A stretch of 40,200 nt of DNA, taken from an uncultured Bacilli bacterium. GTDB taxonomy: Bacteria > Bacillota_I > Bacilli_A > RF39 > UBA660. A program made the position numbers and the translations under genes. Below, piece after piece: positions 16,048-24,316 of the stretch (the stretch's first letter is position 1; each line of letters starts with the position of its first letter). The stretch is from contig CANPZG010000008.1 in assembly GCA_947588765.1 (NCBI GenBank), positions 1 to 40,200 of the forward strand. The letters are read 5' to 3'. The notes beneath the pieces were generated by a model. It had not been told where the DNA came from, did not search any database, and saw nothing but the letters and a program-made list of their open reading frames with translations.

Positions 16048-16178
16048 AACCATCCCTCATATAAAAGATATTTTATAAAAAAAGATAATTTTTGTCAATT
16101 AGCAATAAATAGGGTAATTAATATTTAAAATAGTACTTTAGTAAAAATTTTTTAAAAAAATTAACAATTTTTACATGG

Positions 16179-16212
16179 TTCGACAAATTTTTCACTTTTA
16201 ATGTGTTATAGT
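16179..16212 (+). promoter_or_regulatory. putative Spo0A box and extended -10 before the Rpn-type gene
   Basis: ttcgacaaa (16179-16187) is the reverse of TTTGTCGAA, a full Spo0A-box match. It is followed by atttttc as at 6096, then TGTTATAGT (16204-16212), an extended -10. The box-to--10 distance is 22 nt, longer than at 6096, so activation from the -35 is less certain here. Confidence 0.4.
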
Positions 16213-16247
16213 GATTGGGTTTCAATTAGACAGGGGGGGAAAAAATT

Positions 16248-17090
16248 ATGATAATCGAAACACAACTTCCAACTTCTTTAGCAAATGATCTTTTATTTAA
16301 AGAAGTATTAACTCATCCGGATAATAGAGATAAGTTAATTTACTTTTTAGCTACTTTAACTAACCTTACGGAAGATTATTTAAAAAGTAATCTAAAGAAA
16401 GTATTATATGAAAATATATTTCTTAAAACTCAGATAAATGATAAAGCTTATCGAGGTGATGTAGTAATTGAATTAACCAATTTAAAAATTAATCTAGAAT
16501 GCTACAGTATCTTTGATAAAGCATCATTTATTAAATCATTGTCATATGTCCTAAGAATATATTCAACTGGTATGGAAAGAGGAAATAAAAAATATAATAA
16601 AATGGATAAAGTAATAGGAATAAACTTTATCGATAATGTAAATTATAAATTAATAGAAGATAAAGATTATTCAAAAGTAACATTAGTATATGAAAATAAA
16701 GCGATAACAGATGCAATAGAACTAGAATTTTATCGCCTTGACAAAATAAGGAATAAAACCTATAATGAGAGTGATAAGAAAATGAAATGGTTGAAGTTTA
16801 TAGGAGCCAAAGATTATGAAGAAAGGAAGACCATAGCGAAGGGGGACAAAAGATTAATGGAGTTAAATGAATGGGTAGAAGCCTATATAAATGATGAACA
16901 TACAAAAGATGTATATGGAAAATGGGCGGAACAAATTGCATTAGATAAAGGAATAAGAGTTGGAAAAGAAGATACTACAAGTACAATAGCTAAAGAAATG
17001 ATAAAACTTGGATTAGATAACAATGTTATTCATAAATCTACTAAATTATCCTTAAGAGAGATAAATGAGTTAAGAGAAGAAATAAGATAA
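16248..17090 (+). CDS. Rpn-family PD-(D/E)XK nuclease / putative transposase
   Basis: This 280-residue protein has the layout of the recombination-promoting nuclease family (PF12784-like). It opens with SLANDLLFKEVLTHPDN-R and continues to the nuclease core YRGDVVIELTNLKINLECYSIFDKASF, where D and E are candidate metal ligands. In most relatives the E is followed by a Q (ExQ); here it is ECY, so activity is uncertain. Then come RIYSTGMERG and a helical C-terminus with an EIR-type HTH-like end. Such proteins promote RecA-independent recombination in E. coli. The SD is a run of seven Gs. It stands alone. Confidence 0.75.
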   Translation: MIIETQLPTSLANDLLFKEVLTHPDNRDKLIYFLATLTNLTEDYLKSNLKKVLYENIFLKTQINDKAYRGDVVIELTNLKINLECYSIFDKASFIKSLSYVLRIYSTGMERGNKKYNKMDKVIGINFIDNVNYKLIEDKDYSKVTLVYENKAITDAIELEFYRLDKIRNKTYNESDKKMKWLKFIGAKDYEERKTIAKGDKRLMELNEWVEAYINDEHTKDVYGKWAEQIALDKGIRVGKEDTTSTIAKEMIKLGLDNNVIHKSTKLSLREINELREEIR

Positions 17091-17153
17091 TTATCAATTT
17101 CTTCTTTTTCTTTTTAATTTTTTCTTTTATAATATTATTTATAGGTGGTAGAA

Positions 17154-18047
17154 ATGTATAAGAGTAATATTAATTTAAATTTATATAAGACTTTTTATGA
17201 TGTGGCTAAATTAGGGAGTATCTCGAAAGCTGCCGAAAGTAGTTATACATCCCAACCAGCTATAAGTAAATCAATAAAAAAATTAGAGGAAGAATTAAAT
17301 ACTAAACTATTTATTCGAAAATTAAATGGAGTAGAATTAACTGAAAAGGGCAAAGAATTACTTTATTATGTGGAAAAATCTTATCATAATTTAGTTTTAG
17401 CCGAAAGAAATATGCTCGAAAATGATAATTTAGAAAGAGGAAAATTAGCTATTGGAATGCCATCAAATATTGGATCATTTCTTTTATTTGATAAAATAAT
17501 TGCTTTTCATGAAAAATATCCTCATATTGAAATAACTATTGTAACAGGAGGAACGCATACTTTAATTGAACTATTAAATAGTCATGAAGTTGATTTTGTA
17601 ATTGATACTTCCCCGATAGATATAAAATTAAAAAAAGGCATAACTATCAAGAAACTAAAAGAAGTAAAATATAGTTTTATTTGTAAAAAAAATACTAAAC
17701 TAAAAAATATTGATAGCATTATAAGTTTAAAAGATATAGTAAATTATCCTTTAATCTTACCAATAGTTGGAACAGCGAATCGTAATGATTTAGATATAAT
17801 CTTTGAAAAAAATAATTTAGTTCCTCAAAATGTGTTAAATATTCATACTACTGAAATGATTACCGCGGCTGTTAAAAGAGATTTAGGTATTGGTTATGTA
17901 ATTTATAATTTAGTGAAAAATGATAAAGAATTAAAGATAATCAATTTGAAGGAAAAACTACCAACAGTTGATATAAATATAATTTATAATAAAGAATTAT
18001 TAACTAGAGCTCCTTTAGAGTTTATCGAAAACTATTTACAATTATAG
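17154..18047 (+). CDS. LysR-family transcriptional regulator (first)
   Basis: This 297-residue protein has an N-terminal winged HTH (LYKTFYDVAKLGSISKAAE..TSQPAISKSIKKLEEEL, about residues 10-50) and a periplasmic-binding-like effector domain from about residue 90 (GKLAIGMPSNIG). ATG 17154 is used because GTG 17145 sits in the SD aggtgg. It reads toward the radical SAM gene, with a strong terminator between them. A paralogue of similar size lies on the opposite strand at 20804-21697. Confidence 0.9.
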   Translation: MYKSNINLNLYKTFYDVAKLGSISKAAESSYTSQPAISKSIKKLEEELNTKLFIRKLNGVELTEKGKELLYYVEKSYHNLVLAERNMLENDNLERGKLAIGMPSNIGSFLLFDKIIAFHEKYPHIEITIVTGGTHTLIELLNSHEVDFVIDTSPIDIKLKKGITIKKLKEVKYSFICKKNTKLKNIDSIISLKDIVNYPLILPIVGTANRNDLDIIFEKNNLVPQNVLNIHTTEMITAAVKRDLGIGYVIYNLVKNDKELKIINLKEKLPTVDINIIYNKELLTRAPLEFIENYLQL

Positions 18048-18074
18048 GTATAATTAAAAGTTATATTGAAAATG

Positions 18075-18110
18075 AAAAAAAGATATTTGGCGAAATAAAT
18101 ATCTTTTTTT
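18075..18110 (+). terminator. rho-independent terminator after the first LysR gene
   Basis: aaaaaaagatattt (18075-18088) pairs perfectly with aaatatcttttttt (18097-18110) around an 8-nt loop. Confidence 0.8.
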
Positions 18111-18136
18111 ATAATTATCATAGAGGTGATAATAAA

Positions 18137-19144
18137 ATGTATGAAAATATTGGAGTTTTTAAAGATTTTAAAGATAATTCTCTAAAGACTGTTTTTGAAG
18201 ATGAAAAGAAAAGGATAATTGAAATGACGTTATTGTTTAATAAACATGATAAGGATGTAGTATGTGTTCCAACCCATAATTATTGTAATTTAGGTTGTAA
18301 GATGTGTCATTTAACTAATGTGAAAGTAAATAAACCAATGATACCTATTATGGGGGAAGATTTCTTAACATGTTTAATTGAAACTTTAACCAAGAATGAA
18401 AATAATAAATTAGTTAAAAGAACAAATAAGAAAAAATTACTTATTTCATTCATGGGGGTAGGGGAACCATTACTTAATATTTCCTTAATTAAATATGTCT
18501 TTTTACATGAAAATATATTAAAAAAAAGGTTAGGGTATGAAGCTATTGGATATGCTTTAGCGACAATTATGCCTAATGAAAATCTTAATGTTCTTACAGA
18601 AGTAGTAAATAAATATAATATTCCTTTAAAGGTGCATTTTTCTTTACATAATCCAATTGATGAAAAAAGATTTCAACTTTTGCCAAGTACTAATGTTAAA
18701 GTAGAAAGAGCTTTAGAATTATTAAATAATTATCGCGAAATAGTTCAAAGTAATGAAAAAATAAAAAAAGAGTATGTTAAATTACATCGAACTAGTGACC
18801 CTACGGAAATTCATTATACCTTAATTAAAGATTTAAATGATCAAGAGGAAGAATTAAATATTTTATTAAAATATTTAAAAATATATAAAATACCGATTAA
18901 GTTTATTAAGTTTAATCCAAAAGACAAGTTAGAAATTAGTGCTAGTGAAGCTAAATGGATTAATAAAATAAAGACTGAAATACCAGATTTAAGAGTCAAA
19001 ACTTATGCTCCTCCCGGCAAAGAAATTGGTGCTTCTTGTGGAGAATTTACCAAACACTACTATCATTATGAAATAGAAACTAGCAAGGAAAAACAAGAAT
19101 TTGAAGTTTGGAAAAAACTCCATCAAGTTGAAATAAATAGTTAA
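18137..19144 (+). CDS. RlmN/Cfr-like radical SAM enzyme without the usual N-terminal domain
   Basis: This protein has 335 residues. The cluster motif CxxxCxxC is C50/C54/C57 (CNLGCKMC). C43 lies exactly seven residues before C50, the same spacing as the RlmN cysteine that precedes its cluster (CVSSQVGC). C301 in GASCGEF matches the RlmN/Cfr methyl-carrying cysteine (ACGQ). GVGEPLLN (RlmN: GMGEPLLN) and FSLHNP (SLH-N/A-P) complete the pattern. RlmN and Cfr methylate C2 or C8 of adenine in 23S rRNA or tRNA. Only 42 residues precede C43, against roughly 100 or more in RlmN, so the accessory RNA-binding domain is missing and the substrate is unknown. Confidence 0.75.
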   Translation: MYENIGVFKDFKDNSLKTVFEDEKKRIIEMTLLFNKHDKDVVCVPTHNYCNLGCKMCHLTNVKVNKPMIPIMGEDFLTCLIETLTKNENNKLVKRTNKKKLLISFMGVGEPLLNISLIKYVFLHENILKKRLGYEAIGYALATIMPNENLNVLTEVVNKYNIPLKVHFSLHNPIDEKRFQLLPSTNVKVERALELLNNYREIVQSNEKIKKEYVKLHRTSDPTEIHYTLIKDLNDQEEELNILLKYLKIYKIPIKFIKFNPKDKLEISASEAKWINKIKTEIPDLRVKTYAPPGKEIGASCGEFTKHYYHYEIETSKEKQEFEVWKKLHQVEINS

Positions 19145-19150
19145 AAAATA

Positions 19151-19195
19151 ATAAAACTCCTAAAAATCGTTCATATTAAGATTAAGGAGTTTTAT
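19151..19195 (+). terminator. hairpin terminator carrying the sortase Shine-Dalgarno
   Basis: ataaaactcct (19151-19161) pairs perfectly with aggagttttat (19185-19195). The 3' arm is the aaggag SD of the sortase gene, whose ATG begins at 19197. This is the same design as at 14707-14746. The loop is long (23 nt) and the T-run short, so termination may be weak. Confidence 0.6.
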
Positions 19196-19196
19196 T

Positions 19197-20000
19197 ATGT
19201 TAAAAACAAAAAAGATTATTTTAAATATTTTGTTAGTTATTTTACTAAGTATATTAAGTTTAAATATTATAAAAATCGCTTATTGGGTTAAAGATGCTAG
19301 ACATACTAAAAAAATAGTTAGTAATTACAAAGATATAAATGTAAGTAAAGAAATTAACAATAAAGTTATATTTATTAATCCTCCGGAAGATAACAATGAT
19401 TTATATTATGAATTAGTTAATGAAGAATTATTAAATATTTCCTTAGATAAATATTATAGTGATAATCCCGATACGGTTGGTTATTTAAGTATATTTGATA
19501 CACCTATTGATTACCCCATAGTTCAAACTATAAACAATACTTATTATTTAAAACATTCTTTTGATAAAAAATCAAATAAAGCTGGCTGGGTATTTTCGGA
19601 TTTTCGTAATAACTTAGATAATCTTAATTATAATAGTATTATTTATGGACATAAAAGAAAAGATGGCACTATGTTTGGTAGTTTAGATAAATTATTAAAT
19701 GAAGATTATTATAAGGAAAATAAACATCATACAATTAATCTCCAAACTTTTAATTATAGTTACTTATTTCAAATCTTTAGTGTTTATACTATTCAAGAAG
19801 AAAGCTATTATTTAAAACCATATTTTATTAATAAAGAAGAGTATGCTTTATTTTTAGAAACGATAATTAATCGTAGTAAAATAAAGTTTCCAGCCAGTGT
19901 AACTATTGATGATAAAATTCTTACTTTATCAACTTGTTTAGATAATAATGGTAACAGAATAGTAATCCACGCTAAACTCATAAAAAAAGGAATCCTTTAA
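19197..20000 (+). CDS. srtB: class B sortase
   Basis: This 267-residue transpeptidase has an N-terminal membrane anchor (about 7-30). The sortase core has YGHKRKDGTMFGSL (catalytic His, class B style), TLSTC (catalytic Cys) and NGNRIVIHAKL (catalytic Arg). Class B enzymes typically join proteins bearing NPQTN-like signals to peptidoglycan. The convergent neighbour ends with NPSTN plus a membrane anchor, a likely substrate. Its last codons form half of a shared terminator, and its stop overlaps that of the neighbour. Confidence 0.9.
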   Translation: MLKTKKIILNILLVILLSILSLNIIKIAYWVKDARHTKKIVSNYKDINVSKEINNKVIFINPPEDNNDLYYELVNEELLNISLDKYYSDNPDTVGYLSIFDTPIDYPIVQTINNTYYLKHSFDKKSNKAGWVFSDFRNNLDNLNYNSIIYGHKRKDGTMFGSLDKLLNEDYYKENKHHTINLQTFNYSYLFQIFSVYTIQEESYYLKPYFINKEEYALFLETIINRSKIKFPASVTIDDKILTLSTCLDNNGNRIVIHAKLIKKGIL

Positions 20001-20011
20001 AATTCCTTTTT
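19984..20011. terminator. bidirectional terminator made of two convergent gene ends
   Basis: aaaaaggaat (19984-19993) pairs with attccttttt (20002-20011) around an 8-nt loop with T-runs on both strands. It spans both stop codons (TAA 19998-20000 on plus, 19997-19999 on minus). Confidence 0.75.
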
Positions 20012-20734
20012 AGCTTTTAAATATACTGTTGGTATTAATCCCCCTAAAGTAAGAATACTAGTAGTTATATAAGTTGTAATATTATCATTGGTACTAGGAT
20101 TATCAATATCAAAAATTTTGGCTACTTCAGTTAAAGATAGTTCATCACCTTTGGTGATATCTTTACTTACACCATTGATTTCTAATACACCTTTTACTGT
20201 ATCATCAGGTACCCATAGTGTAGGAGCATTTCCTTTTTCGGTACTATTTTTGATTTCGGCCTCATTACCTAAAGCAAGTTTTGGTATTTCCGTAACATTT
20301 TTACCTTGGCCTAATTCAATACCTCCGAAACCATTTCCTGATACGTCAATAGTTCCTTCAAAAGTTACATTACCACCATTAATTAACAAAGCCGCATTAG
20401 CTCCAGTTAATTTAATATCTTTGATGGTAGCATTAGTTTTATATACTTGAAGGACATATATTCCGCCCCAAACAGTATTATCTCTACTATTATTTTCGCC
20501 AAATGTACCAGTATAACGTAGAGTATGATTATTACCTTCAATATATACTGGCCGCGTAATAGTTATTTTACTAGTAGTATCAATATTGTTTTCAATGATA
20601 ATAGTATCGATTTCTTCATTAGAGATTGCCGCTTTTAATTCATCTTCATTTTTAACTTTCATGGATTCCGCATTAACAGTTACAAATGGCATGAATAAAA
20701 ACAATCCTAACATTAAACTAAATAACTTTTTCAT
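19997..20734 (-). CDS. secreted beta-helix surface protein with NPSTN sorting signal
   Basis: This 245-residue protein has a signal peptide (MKKLFSLMLGLFLFMPFVTVNA, cleavage near residue 22). A repetitive parallel beta-helix-like region follows (ITITRPVYIEGNNHTL, ATIKDIKLTGANAALLINGG, GFGGIELGQG). The C-terminus is NPSTN (212-216), a hydrophobic segment (about 219-236) and a short charged tail KAKKEF, a complete cell-wall sorting signal. The motif fits sortase B (NPQTN type) better than LPxTG. The partner is almost surely the convergent sortase. An aggagg SD precedes the ATG. The ligand or role on the surface is unknown. Confidence 0.8.
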   Translation of the reverse strand: MKKLFSLMLGLFLFMPFVTVNAESMKVKNEDELKAAISNEEIDTIIIENNIDTTSKITITRPVYIEGNNHTLRYTGTFGENNSRDNTVWGGIYVLQVYKTNATIKDIKLTGANAALLINGGNVTFEGTIDVSGNGFGGIELGQGKNVTEIPKLALGNEAEIKNSTEKGNAPTLWVPDDTVKGVLEINGVSKDITKGDELSLTEVAKIFDIDNPSTNDNITTYITTSILTLGGLIPTVYLKAKKEF

Positions 20735-20803
20735 CTTTTTCCTCCTTTATTAATAGGATAGAAAAATCACCATTTTATATACTGGCAATAACTGGTGGCA
20801 TAT

Positions 20804-21697
20804 TTATTTTTTATTATTGATAATTTCGATTAATTTTTTGGTACTGAAATTAGGACTATTGATGGTTGACGTAGCCATACCAATATAACGGGAAGGAATA
20901 TCTTCTTTGATATTTAATATATATAAGTTTTTATTTTCTAAATCTTTAGTAATAAATTCTTTAGTAACATAACCAATTCCTAAACCAATTTTGGTAAATT
21001 CAGTAACTAAGCTATAACTTGCTACTTCCATATTAGGTTTTAATATGACATTATGATCTTTACAAATGTTATCAATAAAGGTTCTAGTATTTGATGTTTT
21101 AGCTTGAAGGATTAAAGAATAATTATTTAAATCTTTTAAACTTAATTCTTTTTTAGCTAAATCTTTATATTTTGGCCCAACTACAAAGACATCTTGGACT
21201 TTTTTTATGGGAGTAAGTTTAATGTCATTACCATAACTATCGCCATTTAAATTTAAAATAATTAAATCAATTAACCCATTTCTTAATTTAGGAATTAATT
21301 CTTTAGTAACAAGCGTGGATATCTCAATTTTAATATGAGGATATAATTCGTGAAATTTTGCTAAATATGGTAGTAAAAATTCTTTGGTTAGGGTAGCACT
21401 TATGCCTATTTTAATAGTTCCTGTTTCTAAATTAATTAAATCTGTGAATTTATTCTCAGCGTTGGTAATATATTCCATAGCTTGTTTAATAAATTTGAAA
21501 AATTCTTCGCCTTCTTGAGTTAAAATAACACCTCGTTTTGTTCGAATAAATAGATTACCACCGAGAGATATCTCCAAATTTTTAATAGCTTTACTTATGG
21601 CTGGTTGGCTTATATTTAAAGCAAGACTAGCTTTGGTAATATTACCATAATTTGCTACAACATAAAAGATACGATATAATTCTAAATCAATATTCAT
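20804..21697 (-). CDS. LysR-family transcriptional regulator (second)
   Basis: This 297-residue protein has a winged HTH at residues 5-60 (LYRIFYVVANYGNITKASLALNISQPAISKAIKNLE) and a LysR substrate domain from about residue 92 (GTIKIGISATLTKEFLLPYL). It lies upstream of the secreted protein gene on the same strand (69-nt gap) and is divergent from the zinc-ribbon/coaD operon. The SD ggagg sits inside a short palindrome (ataacc-tcc-ggttat, 21699-21713). Its targets could be the sorted surface protein or the divergent operon; neither is shown. Confidence 0.9.
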   Translation of the reverse strand: MNIDLELYRIFYVVANYGNITKASLALNISQPAISKAIKNLEISLGGNLFIRTKRGVILTQEGEEFFKFIKQAMEYITNAENKFTDLINLETGTIKIGISATLTKEFLLPYLAKFHELYPHIKIEISTLVTKELIPKLRNGLIDLIILNLNGDSYGNDIKLTPIKKVQDVFVVGPKYKDLAKKELSLKDLNNYSLILQAKTSNTRTFIDNICKDHNVILKPNMEVASYSLVTEFTKIGLGIGYVTKEFITKDLENKNLYILNIKEDIPSRYIGMATSTINSPNFSTKKLIEIINNKK

Positions 21698-21784
21698 AAT
21701 AACCTCCGGTTATGACATAAATAAATAATATGTATTTTAATTATAACAAAAAATGCCATATAATACAACTAAGGAGGAAATAAG

Positions 21785-22009
21785 ATGTATACGTTTGAAA
21801 TAGCTGATTTAGATGAAAGCATAAAAAAGGCAATAGCTAATAATGATGAAAATAGTATAGAAAATTGTGAACATGATTTTGAAAAAAGAGATAATGGCAT
21901 AATTACTTGTCGGAAGTGTCATCTTACCTTTTTAAATAAAGAAGTGGATGAAACTATCACGCAAGTAGGAGAAGCTAAAGATATTAAAAGGTTGGTTAGG
22001 AAACTATGA
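21785..22009 (+). CDS. small zinc-ribbon-like protein before coaD
   Basis: This 74-residue protein contains C-x-H (NCEHDF) and CxxC (ITCRKCHLTF), a minimal zinc-ribbon pattern, flanked by acidic helices. No family is recognised. It has a strong aggagg SD and a TATAAT about 30 nt upstream. Its stop overlaps the coaD start (ATGA at 22006-22009), so coaD translation is coupled to it. Confidence 0.6.
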   Translation: MYTFEIADLDESIKKAIANNDENSIENCEHDFEKRDNGIITCRKCHLTFLNKEVDETITQVGEAKDIKRLVRKL

Positions 22010-22488
22010 AAAGAGTATTATATCCAGGTAGTTTTGATCCTCTTACCTTAGGTCATATGAATATTATCAATCAAGCCATTAATTTATTTGATGAAATTTA
22101 TATTGCTATTTTGGAAAACCGTAATAAAAAAGAAGGTATGTTTACCTATGAAGAGAGGTTAGAGTTAATAAAGAAAATATATGATAATTATCCCCAAGTA
22201 AAAGTTATTCTGGCCAAAGGGGCAGCTGTCGATGTAGCTTTAGACCATAATTGTCAAGCTATAATTCGTGGCTTAAGAAGTTTAAGTGATTTTGATTATG
22301 AAGTAGGGATGCAACAAATAAATAAAGAAATATCTCATAATAAAGTAAATACCATATGCTTTTTTGCTGATAAAGAATATCAATTTGTTTCCTCTAGTAT
22401 GGTTAAAGAAGTATTTTATTTAGGCAAAGATATTTCTAAATATGTTAATCCAACTATTGAAAAAGCTTTGGTGTTAAAAAGAGGCTAA
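22006..22488 (+). CDS. coaD: phosphopantetheine adenylyltransferase (CoaD)
   Basis: This 160-residue enzyme adenylates 4'-phosphopantetheine in coenzyme A synthesis. Family blocks: YPGSFDPLTLGHMNII (nucleotidyltransferase GxFDP..xGH), AIIRGLRSLSDFDYE, and YQFVSSSMVKEV (SSxxVKE). Length is typical. It starts at ATG 22006 overlapping the zinc-ribbon gene and is followed 1 nt later by an MBL hydrolase. Confidence 0.95.
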   Translation: MKRVLYPGSFDPLTLGHMNIINQAINLFDEIYIAILENRNKKEGMFTYEERLELIKKIYDNYPQVKVILAKGAAVDVALDHNCQAIIRGLRSLSDFDYEVGMQQINKEISHNKVNTICFFADKEYQFVSSSMVKEVFYLGKDISKYVNPTIEKALVLKRG

Positions 22489-22489
22489 G

Positions 22490-23242
22490 ATGGAAGAAGT
22501 TATTATTATCCCTTTAGGAACAGTATCACCATATCCTACTTTAACCAATAATTGTCCGGGCTTTTTAGTTAAGTATAAAGATACAAAAATTTTATTAGAT
22601 TGTGGTAGTGGCATAACGAAATATTTAAATTTTCCCAATGATTTAAATAATTTAAATGTAATAATAACTCATTTACACAAGGATCATTATAGTGATATTT
22701 CTTCAATTCAATATGCTGCTTATGTATATCATAATTTAAATTTACTGCCTCAAAAAGTAAAAGTATTATTACCATTTTTACCTAATTATTTAGATATAGT
22801 TAATACCAAAGAAAGTTTTTGCGAATATGAGGAAATAATTAATGATAAAACTTATGAAATAGATGATTTAAAAATAACTTTTCATGATAATAGTTCTCAT
22901 AGTATTCCTTCATTCATGGTAAAAATTGCTAGTGGTAAAGAAAAAATGGTATATACCTCTGATATAGGTTCAATTAATTTGAAGGATGCTATAGAATTTT
23001 GTCGAAATACGGATTTACTTATTTGTGAAAGTTCTTTGTTAAAAAAAGATAATCCAGCTTGTAATTATCATCTGACGGCTTATGAAGCGGCTTTAATTGC
23101 TCGGGAAGCTCAAGTAAAAAAATTAGTTTTAACTCATTTTTGGCCGGAGGAAAGAAAAGAAAATTATGAAAAAGAGGCCAAGACGGTATTTGAAAATACT
23201 ATTGTCGCGGAAGAAGGGCAAAAATTATTATTAAGGAGATAA
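22490..23242 (+). CDS. YhfI-like metallo-beta-lactamase-fold hydrolase
   Basis: This 250-residue protein opens with IIPLGTVSPYPTLTNNCPGF. The metal site is THLHKDHYSD (HxHxDH), followed by TSDIG (Asp ligand) and LTHFWPE (C-terminal His). CNYHLTAYEAA resembles the GHM/L-T motif of Bacillus YhfI and of RNase Z-like hydrolases. Substrate unknown; nucleic-acid or small phosphodiester cleavage is possible. It is tightly packed (1-2 nt gaps) between coaD and the PHP gene. Confidence 0.85.
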   Translation: MEEVIIIPLGTVSPYPTLTNNCPGFLVKYKDTKILLDCGSGITKYLNFPNDLNNLNVIITHLHKDHYSDISSIQYAAYVYHNLNLLPQKVKVLLPFLPNYLDIVNTKESFCEYEEIINDKTYEIDDLKITFHDNSSHSIPSFMVKIASGKEKMVYTSDIGSINLKDAIEFCRNTDLLICESSLLKKDNPACNYHLTAYEAALIAREAQVKKLVLTHFWPEERKENYEKEAKTVFENTIVAEEGQKLLLRR

Positions 23243-23244
23243 AA

Positions 23245-24270
23245 ATGGCAAATACAAAAAAATATTATGAAGATAAAATAAACGATATTGACCCAATGGA
23301 AAATGGTAGTACCTTAAGTTTAAGGATTATGCAAAATGACTATTGGCAAGATTTAACTTTATTAAGTAACTATCTGGCTAAGAAAAAGTTAATCGATATG
23401 CATATTCATTCTATTTATTCTGATGGGGAATATGATATAGAAAAACTTATTCGTTTAGCTTTAGAGGTTGGTTTAAAAGCTATGGCTATAACAGATCATA
23501 ATACCATTGAAGGTATCAAAGCTTTAGATAGAATAAATTCTATTTTTAGTTCAATCCCGGCTTTAATTAAAGATGCCAACTTAAAAATTATCAAGGGAAT
23601 CGAATTAACTGCGAAAGTAAAGCAAGGTCAAATGCATATTTTAGGTTATGATTTAAATCCTTATAATAAAGAATTAAATCAAAAAATGACGCTGTTAAAA
23701 GATAATAGCGTTAATCGCTTATTAAGTATTTATGAACAAATAAAAAGAGATTATGGGATTACTTTTACTTATGAAGATATCAAGGCTTTAATAAATGCCA
23801 ATCATAATTTAGGTCGTCCAGATATTGCTAAATTATGTGTAAAATATGGTTATGCTGAAAGTGTTCCCGATGCTTTTAATAAATATCTTAATGCCGCTCA
23901 CGAAAAAATTCGTGGTGTTAATAAAGGTTTAACTGCAGAAGAATGTATTAGTTTAATTAAGACTAGTGGAGGTATTCCCGTCTTAGCCCATCCTAAATCA
24001 TTAAAATTAGAGGATACGGAATTTCAAAAAAAATTACAAGAGTTAATAAGTTATGGTTTACAAGGAATAGAAGCCTATCATTCCTCTTTTACAACTGTCG
24101 ACCAACAATATTATTTAGCAATGGCAAAAAAATATAATTTACTTATAAGTGGCGGTAGTGACTATCATGGGCCAACAGTAAAACCGGATATTAGTATGGG
24201 CACAGGTAAAAATAATTTATTAATTCGTAAACTATCCTTATTAGATAAAATAAATTCTAAAAATATTTAA
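23245..24270 (+). CDS. PHP-domain phosphoesterase (YciV/RNase AM-like)
   Basis: This 341-residue protein has a PHP domain starting near residue 49. Its metal-binding motifs are DMHIHSIYSDGEYD, ITDHNTIEG, KGIELTA, VLAHP and GGSDYHGP. Stand-alone PHP proteins of this type (YciV/RnmA) hydrolyse 3',5'-bisphosphonucleotides or trim RNA 5' ends. The first 48 residues are an extra helical extension of unknown role. It is the last gene of the zinc-ribbon-coaD-MBL-PHP run. Confidence 0.85.
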   Translation: MANTKKYYEDKINDIDPMENGSTLSLRIMQNDYWQDLTLLSNYLAKKKLIDMHIHSIYSDGEYDIEKLIRLALEVGLKAMAITDHNTIEGIKALDRINSIFSSIPALIKDANLKIIKGIELTAKVKQGQMHILGYDLNPYNKELNQKMTLLKDNSVNRLLSIYEQIKRDYGITFTYEDIKALINANHNLGRPDIAKLCVKYGYAESVPDAFNKYLNAAHEKIRGVNKGLTAEECISLIKTSGGIPVLAHPKSLKLEDTEFQKKLQELISYGLQGIEAYHSSFTTVDQQYYLAMAKKYNLLISGGSDYHGPTVKPDISMGTGKNNLLIRKLSLLDKINSKNI

Positions 24271-24316
24271 AAAAATTCTAAAAATTGCTATAATAAAAAC
24301 AAGAGGAGTAGTAAAT

